Below are positions 1 to 6,100 of a stretch of DNA of 7,463 bases, one piece after another. The stretch covers positions 1 to 7,463 of the forward strand of contig CALCJH010000372.1 in assembly GCA_937967775.1 (NCBI GenBank), written 5' to 3'. Origin of the DNA: an uncultured bacterium. GTDB lineage: Bacteria > Armatimonadota > UBA5829 > DSUL01. The notes beneath the pieces were generated by a model, which did no database searches, had not been told where the DNA came from, and saw nothing but the letters and a program-made list of their open reading frames with translations. The number at the start of each line of letters is the position of its first letter. Positions within the stretch are counted from its first letter, which is position 1. A program made the translations under genes and the position numbers.

Positions 1-632
1 AGTGTCTTGATAACATCCTCGGTGATGTCCACTCCTCCGTACAGCACGGCGATCTTGTCCACCACCGTCGCCAGCCCCTTGGCCTGCGCCACCTTGGCGA
101 TCGCCTCCTTGAGGTCGGCCGTGATCTTGTCCGAGAGCTGGGACTTGCGCTGCTCCACCTGCTGACTGTAATCCTCCGCCAGCGTGCGCCCGTTCGCGTC
201 GTTCCTGTTGGCCAGGTCGCGCAACTCCTTCAGGCGCGCCCGCTCCTGCTCCGTCAGATCGCTCTTGTTGCTCAGAGCATTCAGCTCTTCGTCACGCTGC
301 TTGGAGATGCGCTCCAGCTCGTCTATGCGGCTCCTGTCGGCATCCGTCAAGGGGCTCTTGCTCCGGAGCTGCACAAGCTGCTTGATCTCCTCTTCCGTAA
401 GCAGCCTGTGCGACGCACGGATATCCAGCTCACGCCGGAAGCTCTCCACCATCCGGTTGATCTCTTCATTGGAAGTGGTGGTGACTTTATATTCGTTGAA
501 CGCCTTCTGCACGTCCACCACACCCACCGCCGGCTGCGTTGCCCCCTGCGCCGCAACCGGCGCGCACGCCGCACAGACCACGGCAATGACAACCGCCAGA
601 GCGCTGATTGCCCGAATCCTATTCAATGTCAC
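1..632 (-). CDS. OmpH/Skp family periplasmic chaperone (partial, 3' end outside window)
   Basis: Periplasmic holdase of the Skp/OmpH family, which as trimers keep unfolded outer-membrane proteins soluble on the way to BamA. At least 210 residues are visible and the frame runs off the left edge with no stop. Residues 1-28 form an export signal: NRIR, then a hydrophobic stretch (ALAVVIAVVCAACAPVAA) with probable cleavage after VAA at about 28. The family's first strand is VGVVDVQKAFNEY (36-48). A long charged helical region, probably coiled coil, spans about 50-185. The returning strand block VVDKIAVLYGGVDITEDVIK (190-209) is the typical C-terminal OmpH signature, so only a few residues should be missing. 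The helical arms carry three LT[ED]x[ED] repeats (see findings). The start is GTG 630-632, only 3 bases after AAGGAG; TTG 624-626, 9 bases after the same site, is an equally plausible start two codons in. It lies 49 bases after bamA in the same direction, consistent with co-transcription. Confidence 0.88.
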   Translation of the reverse strand, partial: MTLNRIRAISALAVVIAVVCAACAPVAAQGATQPAVGVVDVQKAFNEYKVTTTSNEEINRMVESFRRELDIRASHRLLTEEEIKQLVQLRSKSPLTDADRSRIDELERISKQRDEELNALSNKSDLTEQERARLKELRDLANRNDANGRTLAEDYSQQVEQRKSQLSDKITADLKEAIAKVAQAKGLATVVDKIAVLYGGVDITEDVIKT

Positions 633-635
633 AGT

Positions 636-641
636 CTCCTT
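636..641 (-). promoter_or_regulatory. Ribosome binding site of the ompH/skp-like gene
   Basis: AAGGAG on the minus strand in the bamA-ompH gap. It is 3 bases from GTG 632 and 9 bases from TTG 626, so spacing mildly favours the TTG. Both starts give the same signal peptide and mature protein. Confidence 0.65.
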
Positions 642-681
642 AGAGTTTCCAACCTGTTGCCACGCCCGCGCCGCTGCCGGC

Positions 682-2484
682 TCAGAAGGCCTGGCCGATG
701 CTGAAATGCGTTCGGGATCCTTCGTCCCCGAAACCGTAATCGAACCGCAGGTTCCCGATGGGAGTGGCCACCCGGATTCCCAGCCCGTATCCGAAGTGCC
801 CCTTGAACGAGCTGGACTGGCTCAACTCCGGGATGACGTCCACGTAGTCGTTCCCCCAGGCGTCACCGTAGTCCGCAAAGATCACTCCGCCCAGTCCGCC
901 ACTCAGGGGGACACGGTATTCGACGCTGGCCAGCAGCATGGAGTTGCCCCAGAAACGGTCCTCGCGGTATCCCCGCAGACGCTCCGCGCCGCCCACGAAA
1001 TACTGCTCCCAGAAAGGCAGCTTGCCGGTGCTGGTGGCTGCCCTCAAGCGCACCGCGATGGTCCGCCGCCGGTCTTTTACGGTCTCCTTGGGCCCCTCAG
1101 GACTGAAGTAGCGCCTGAGATCCAGCTCGGTCTTGGTGAAGCCACCCTTTCCCGCACGGCTGACATCCGAATACCCTGGCTCAAAGGAAAGCGAGTAATA
1201 ACTGCCCACGCCGGGATCCAGCGCGAAGTCCCGTCTGTCCAGCACTCCTTTGAACGCAATCCCCGTTACCGACCCGGACTGCGTGATGGCCACCAGGGAG
1301 GGGTCCACCGTGGAGCCTTCACGGAAATTTGCATCTACGGACTCGGTCCGGAACGTGACGAAGCCCCGCAACTTCTCTCCGAACGGGCGTGACAGCCCCA
1401 CGTTAACTCCCTTGCGCCGCTCCGTGTAGTCGGCGTCCTCGCCGATGTTGACGCCGCCGCCGAAGGCACTGGAGGAGAATCGGTAAACCGCCCGATCATA
1501 CAACCGGATGGACAGGCTGGTGTTGTCCGGCCGGAACCAGGGGCTGTAGTAGCCCAGCTCGTAGCTGTCACCGCGGCTGCCCCCGGCCTCGTAAAGGGCG
1601 TTCAACCCCAGCCCCTTGCCCTGGAAGTTGGTCTCGGAGAGCTCCACCCTTCCCACCACCTTCTGATAGGAGCTATAGCCAAGACCCACACTCACCTGCC
1701 CCGTCTTCTTCTCCTGCACGGGGATGATGATGTTCAGATATCCCTCGCGGTCACCCGGCTCCCTTCGCGGGGGCTCGTACTTCTCCGCGTCCAGATAATC
1801 CAGTTCATAGATGCGCGTGATATCCCTCTGGAGCTGCTGCGCGTTGTAAAGGTCGCCCTCCTTCAGCTTCATCTCCCGCTTCAGCACCCAGGGCTTGGTC
1901 TTTTTGAGTCCCGTGAACTCGATCCGCCCGACACGGAACTCCATAATGGGCAGGGTCAACACGCCTGTAGCCGGGTCTATTTCGGCCTCGTTGGTGACGT
2001 AGGCCAGATACTGCTTGCGGGCATACAGGTTCTCGATGTCGCGCAGGTCCTGCTCCAGGGTGTTGATGTTGTAGACCTGCCCCACCTTGGTGCGCATGGC
2101 ATCCAGCAGCTCCTGCTCGCTGACCACTGTGTTCCCCCGGAACACAATGGCCGTCACCACAGGGTTCTCCACCACCTCGAAGACCACACGCACTCCCCCG
2201 GGAGCAGCCTCTTCCCGGGCGCTCACCACCTGAAAGAAGCCCATCCGGTCTATGGCGTTGCGCGCCTCCTGCATCTTCTGCCGGTCGAAGGGCATCCCGG
2301 GTGTGAGCTCGATGGCCGAAAGAATGGCATCGAGGCCGATATTCTTATTCCCGGTGATCTGGATCTCGACGATGTTGCTGGCCTCCTCTTGCTGGGCGGG
2401 GATGTCCGTCCCAACAGCAAGCAACAGGATGGCCGCCACCATCATCGCAAAGACCTGTTTGAATTGCACGCGCTTCTCCTGCAT
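682..2484 (-). CDS. bamA: Outer-membrane protein assembly factor BamA (Omp85 family, three POTRA domains)
   Basis: Core outer-membrane insertase that folds beta-barrel proteins into the outer membrane. The 600-residue product begins with a basic N-terminus and hydrophobic stretch (about 11-25, VFAMMVAAILLLAVG), with likely signal peptidase I cleavage after IPA at about residue 30. Three POTRA domains follow: about 37-107 (NIVEIQITGNKNI to VVFEVVENP), 108-181 (VTAIVFRGNTVVSEQELLDA onward) and 184-259 (VGRIEFTGLKKTKPWVLKRE onward). The barrel spans about 262-600 and contains the conserved loop-6 motif as GGAERLRGYRED (LRGY at 503-506). It ends FSIGQAF; the terminal Phe is the usual beta-signal. 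E. coli BamA has five POTRAs and 810 residues, so this is a short form resembling cyanobacterial Omp85 in domain count. ATG 2482-2484 is preceded by GGGAGG at only 3 bases. GTG at 2467-2469 is an alternative, 5 codons shorter, with GGAG 6 bases upstream. The frame stays open to 2832 inside the sigma gene, but that extension is a shadow. Confidence 0.95.
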   Translation of the reverse strand: MQEKRVQFKQVFAMMVAAILLLAVGTDIPAQQEEASNIVEIQITGNKNIGLDAILSAIELTPGMPFDRQKMQEARNAIDRMGFFQVVSAREEAAPGGVRVVFEVVENPVVTAIVFRGNTVVSEQELLDAMRTKVGQVYNINTLEQDLRDIENLYARKQYLAYVTNEAEIDPATGVLTLPIMEFRVGRIEFTGLKKTKPWVLKREMKLKEGDLYNAQQLQRDITRIYELDYLDAEKYEPPRREPGDREGYLNIIIPVQEKKTGQVSVGLGYSSYQKVVGRVELSETNFQGKGLGLNALYEAGGSRGDSYELGYYSPWFRPDNTSLSIRLYDRAVYRFSSSAFGGGVNIGEDADYTERRKGVNVGLSRPFGEKLRGFVTFRTESVDANFREGSTVDPSLVAITQSGSVTGIAFKGVLDRRDFALDPGVGSYYSLSFEPGYSDVSRAGKGGFTKTELDLRRYFSPEGPKETVKDRRRTIAVRLRAATSTGKLPFWEQYFVGGAERLRGYREDRFWGNSMLLASVEYRVPLSGGLGGVIFADYGDAWGNDYVDVIPELSQSSSFKGHFGYGLGIRVATPIGNLRFDYGFGDEGSRTHFSIGQAF

Positions 2485-2487
2485 ATT

Positions 2488-2493
2488 CCTCCC
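2488..2493 (-). promoter_or_regulatory. Ribosome binding site of bamA
   Basis: GGGAGG on the minus strand, in the 23-base gap after the sigma stop codon (TAA, 2508-2510). It is a strong Shine-Dalgarno match but sits only 3 bases from ATG 2484, closer than usual. A second purine run inside the coding start (CAGGAGAAGCGC) is 6 bases before GTG 2469. The site supports independent initiation for bamA and rules out the longer open frame reaching 2832. Confidence 0.7.
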
Positions 2494-2507
2494 AGCGGAG
2501 TCGGATA

Positions 2508-3059
2508 TTACAGACAGCCTTCTAGTCTGCGCCTCAGCATTCCTCTTGCCCGCGCCAGACGCGTCCGCACCACGTCCAGCCCCAGACCGGTCGCATCTGC
2601 TATCTCCTGATAGCTGAGCCCCTGGACATCGCGCAGCACCACCACGACGCGGTAATCGGGAGGCAGTCCATCTATGGCCAGCCGGATGCGATGCGCCGTC
2701 TCCGCCTTTTCCAGCGCTCCGTGCGGCTCCGCATCGTCCGAGACCGGCTCCGTGTCCAGCGGCTCTTCCGGCCGCCGCTGCGCGTCGCGCGCCCTGTTCC
2801 GGCACAGATTCAGGGCGATCCGACAAAGCCACGGATAGGCTCGCGAGCGGTCCTTCAGCGAATCCCAGGCGCGGAAGGCCCGGTAGAACGCCTCCTGAGT
2901 CAGGTCGGCCGCGTCCTCCCGGTCTCCCACCAGACGCAGCACCAGATTGTAGAGCTTCCTGTCATAGAGCGCTACGAGGTCCTCGAAATCCCGGACCTCA
3001 CGCGTCCCTACGGAGTCCGTTTTTCCCGCGCCTGTGCTGTCCGCCCCAGCCGTGTCCAA
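2508..3059 (-). CDS. ECF-type sigma-70 family RNA polymerase sigma factor
   Basis: Alternative sigma factor that would direct RNA polymerase to a specific promoter set. With the TTG start at 3057-3059 the product has 183 residues, a normal ECF size. Region 2 covers about residues 24-92: FEDLVALYDRKLYNLVLRLV, then DAADLTQEAFYRAFRAW (49-65, core-polymerase binding), then YPWLCRIALNLCRNRARD (75-92, -10 recognition). An acidic linker follows. Region 4 covers about 128-183: IDGLPPDYRVVVVLRDVQG, then the helix-turn-helix LSYQEIADATGLGLDVVRTR and a basic tail. No extra C-terminal domain is present. The start is uncertain because no ATG precedes region 2. Options are TTG 3059, TTG 3086 (192 residues), or GTG 3215 (235 residues, overlapping tamB by 112 bases with an Arg-rich extension that matches no domain I recognise). 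A GGGGAGGGG run at 3073-3081 lies upstream of TTG 3059. The gene sits 23 bases before bamA, and no anti-sigma gene is adjacent downstream. Family is clear; subgroup and regulon are unknown. Confidence 0.88.
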   Translation of the reverse strand: MDTAGADSTGAGKTDSVGTREVRDFEDLVALYDRKLYNLVLRLVGDREDAADLTQEAFYRAFRAWDSLKDRSRAYPWLCRIALNLCRNRARDAQRRPEEPLDTEPVSDDAEPHGALEKAETAHRIRLAIDGLPPDYRVVVVLRDVQGLSYQEIADATGLGLDVVRTRLARARGMLRRRLEGCL

Positions 3060-3072
3060 CAGGATGTCGAAG

Positions 3073-3081
3073 CCCCTCCCC
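3073..3081 (-). promoter_or_regulatory. Possible ribosome binding site of the sigma factor gene
   Basis: A GGGGAGGGG purine run on the minus strand, in the short stretch between the tamB stop (3104) and the conserved part of the sigma gene. It lies 13 bases before TTG 3059, a long spacing; only non-standard codons (ATC at about 3065, CTG at 3062) are closer. Translation may also be partly coupled to tamB termination. Confidence 0.4.
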
Positions 3082-3103
3082 TGCAAGCGGGTCCGCCGGC
3101 CCC

Positions 3104-6100
3104 TCAGAACCGGAACGTGCTTTCCAGTCCGAGTATGCGGTCTCCGAACCGGCTTTCGCCATAGCTGACCCGTGTCCGGCCTTTGAGGTCGTAAGTCAGC
3201 TTCCACTCGGACCACTCCGCGGCCTCCCCCAGTCCCCTCCAGATGGTCAGACTGAGTCCCCCGAAAAGCCGCCGTGTCAGAGACAGGTTCAACGTTTCCG
3301 GGCCGCCGAACCCGAAGGCCAGCTCCTCCAGCCCGAACACATCCGCCAGAGCCTCCTCGACAGGCTGTAGCATCCCGGGAGCCACGCTCGCGGTGAAAAT
3401 CTGCGCCATCTCACGCTGGAGCTGCGCACCGCCCGAAAACCCTCCCGGACCTACGCCGGCCCGCTGAGCCAGCAGGTTCATGATCTGCTGGGTCTCCAGC
3501 CCCGGCGGGGAGCTCTGGAAAGACAGTTGAGGCTCTTGCAGGGATCCCCGGAGAGCAGCTTCTATTCTGTAGCTCGGCCCGCCTGGCCCCACGCCCACCG
3601 CTGACGCCAGCGTCGTCTCCGCGCGGATATCCAGCGTCACGGCCGGCGGGTTAGGAGAATCCCAGCTGAAGTCTATCGTCCCCAGTGGCACCACGCGGAA
3701 GCGGCTGCCCGGAAACAGAAGATATCCGGACCGCACCACCAGCCGTCCCGCGACGGAAGGGTTCTCAAGGTCCCGGGACACCGCCACATTCCCTTCCACC
3801 CCCGCATTGAGCCTCGGGCCGCGCACACGTAGACCTTCACCGGCCCTCAGTGCCAGACTGAGCCGCGGATTCCAGACCGGCTTCCGGCGCTCCTCGCGCT
3901 CCTCCGGTATGACCGGCAGTCCGACTGTTCCGTTTCGCGCCGTCACTTCCCCGGAGATCAGCGGCGACCCCACCGGCCCGGCCATGCGCAGATCCACATC
4001 CACCTTGCCCGAGTAGCTCTCGTCGTAGACACCCGAAACGTTCCGGAGTTTTAGACCCAGACCGCGGGCCTTAGCGGAGGCGTCCACCTGCCACCCTTCT
4101 GGCTCCAGTCCGGCGCCGCCTTCCACCACCAGCGTTCCCCCGTCGCTGGAATCCATCTGGAACTCGCGGATGGCCACCCGCGTCCCTTGCAGGTCCAGAT
4201 CCACCCGCACATTCCGGAAGAGGGTGCTCATGCCGGTGATCGCGATCTGCCCATCGGCCACCCGGATCTGCCCCCGCAGTTGAGGAACCGGCCACGTTCC
4301 CTCCACCGTAATACCGGCCTCCATATCCCCCGAGGATCGCTCCACATCCAGACGCGGGATGACAAGAGACAGCAGGTCCATGTCGGGGTTGACCAGTCGC
4401 GCCTCCAGGGACACCGGCCCTCCCTCTCGGAACGCGAGCTCACGGATGCTGAAGGGGACCGAGCCGGAGACTCGCACAACATTCTGTCCCGTCGCAATCG
4501 AGCCTTCCCGGACCTCCACCGAGTCTTCCCGGAACAGCATCCGGCCGGTGGCGATGCGCTCCAGCTTGAGTCCCGCGAACTCAGCGTCGCTGATCAGTAC
4601 CGACCCTTCCACCTCGGGCGATTCCAGAGTGCCCGACGCCGTAAAGCTGAAGTCCGCGGAGCCCGGCTCAGCAGAGATCTCCAGCGCCTGCGGGATGCGT
4701 TTCAGGTCCACATTGTAGCCTTCGAGGTCGGCCTTAAGGCGTCCCCCCGTATCCAGGGAACCGTTGCCCATCACCAGCATCTCGCCGTCTTCGAGCTTGA
4801 GACTGTGAACCGCGTATCCCGCAGGACCGGCGGAGGCGGATAGCTCTGCACGTCCCAACTCGGCTCCCCAGACGCTGATCCGCGGGGAAGTCAACTCCGC
4901 CTGCCCGGCGTAGGCGCCGTTCTCCCTGCTGATTCGAAGCTCGCCCATGAGGCGTCCCTGCACCCGCTCCGGCAGCTGCAGCAGGATCTGCCGGGCCGCC
5001 CCCTCGACGCCCAGGGAGAGCGCGATCCCTCGGGCGATCGCCAGCAGTTCCGCCGCGTCCACCGGCTGCTCTCCGCTGCCATCTGCGCCCAGCCGCACCA
5101 CAAGCTCCGAAAACCCTCCGTCGCCGCTCTCCGTGGAGACGATGGCCCGCTCGATGAGGATGCGCCCACCCGCCACGCGGGCGGAACCGTTCCGTAGCGA
5201 GAGCTGGCCATCAGCCCAGACCAGGTCGCAGTCATCCAGTTCCACATCGCGGGCCGCAAGCTGCAGGTCGCGGGATGAGAGCCGGGCACGGACCTCCGGG
5301 ACGGAGATGCTACCCTCCAGCCGGCCTTCGATATCCACTCGTCCGGCCGCCGGGATGCCCCGCTGGGCGGCCATCGCCAGGGCTTCGCTGACATCCAGAT
5401 CCTCCAGCCGGAATGCGAAGTCCAGCAGGCCGGTCTCCTCCAGCGTACCGGAAGCCGTGGCCGCCGCGGCCCCTCGTTGAGCCTTGAACTCGGCTAGCTC
5501 CAGCCGGCCTGCATCATAGGCTCCGCGGGCGGTGGCCAACGGGATGGCCAGGCCGGCAACGTCCAGATCTTCAGCGCGTATTTCGAAAGCAGCACGCAGC
5601 TCCGGCCAGGATCCCGTGATCGCTGAGACCTCTCCGCTCACCCGGCCTTCCATCCCCTCCAGCGCAGGAATATAGACCGCGACCTGCCCCAGCTCCAGTG
5701 ACCGGATGGTTGCGGACAGGTCGAACGACCTCGAAGCCTGCAGCGGGTTTCGGATTCTCCCCCTCAGGGCTATCTCGCTGGTGCCGTGATAGACCCTGGC
5801 CTCCTGGATGTCCACCACATTGCGGTTGGCGGTCAGCCTTACCAGCGCCCCGTCCAGCTCTAGCCCCTCCCATCGGAGGTCCATTCCCTGGAGGGCTCCC
5901 TCGAACGTAGGGTCCGTAAGGGGACCGAAAATCCGGCCGCGGGCATCGAGTATCCCTCCGGAACCCAGCGGCGTATATGGCCCCAGGAGCTCCTGTACGG
6001 GCACCCCTACCGCCACGGCTGAGAGATCCGCGCGTCCGTCCAGTCCGATGCTTCCTGCGGCGCTGAAAAACCCCGAGCGCGTCGAGATCAGCAGGGAATC

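Noticed and set aside
645..650. GGAAAC resembling an ECF -35 element upstream of ompH
   Set aside because: It is only 12 bases before the start codon, so the matching -10 and transcription start would fall inside the coding sequence. A single 6-base match is not evidence.
633..681. Possible terminator hairpin in the GC-rich bamA-ompH gap
   Set aside because: The GC-rich stretch forms only imperfect short pairings and has no following T run on the minus strand.
184..1392. Long plus-strand open frame (402 codons) antisense to ompH and bamA
   Set aside because: It spans two convincing minus-strand genes and the gap between them. The translation is Ser/Arg/Ala-rich low-complexity sequence with no recognisable domain, as expected for an antisense shadow in GC-rich DNA.
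2485..2832. Extended N-terminus for bamA, open to 2832, or a sigma-BamA fusion
   Set aside because: The extension lies in another frame of the conserved sigma factor and reads as Ala/Gly/Arg-rich noise. A proper signal peptide and Shine-Dalgarno begin at 2484-2493.
4187..4843. Plus-strand open frame (218 codons) inside tamB
   Set aside because: It is antisense to a continuous, well-supported tamB frame and has His/Arg-rich composition typical of a shadow frame, with no domain.
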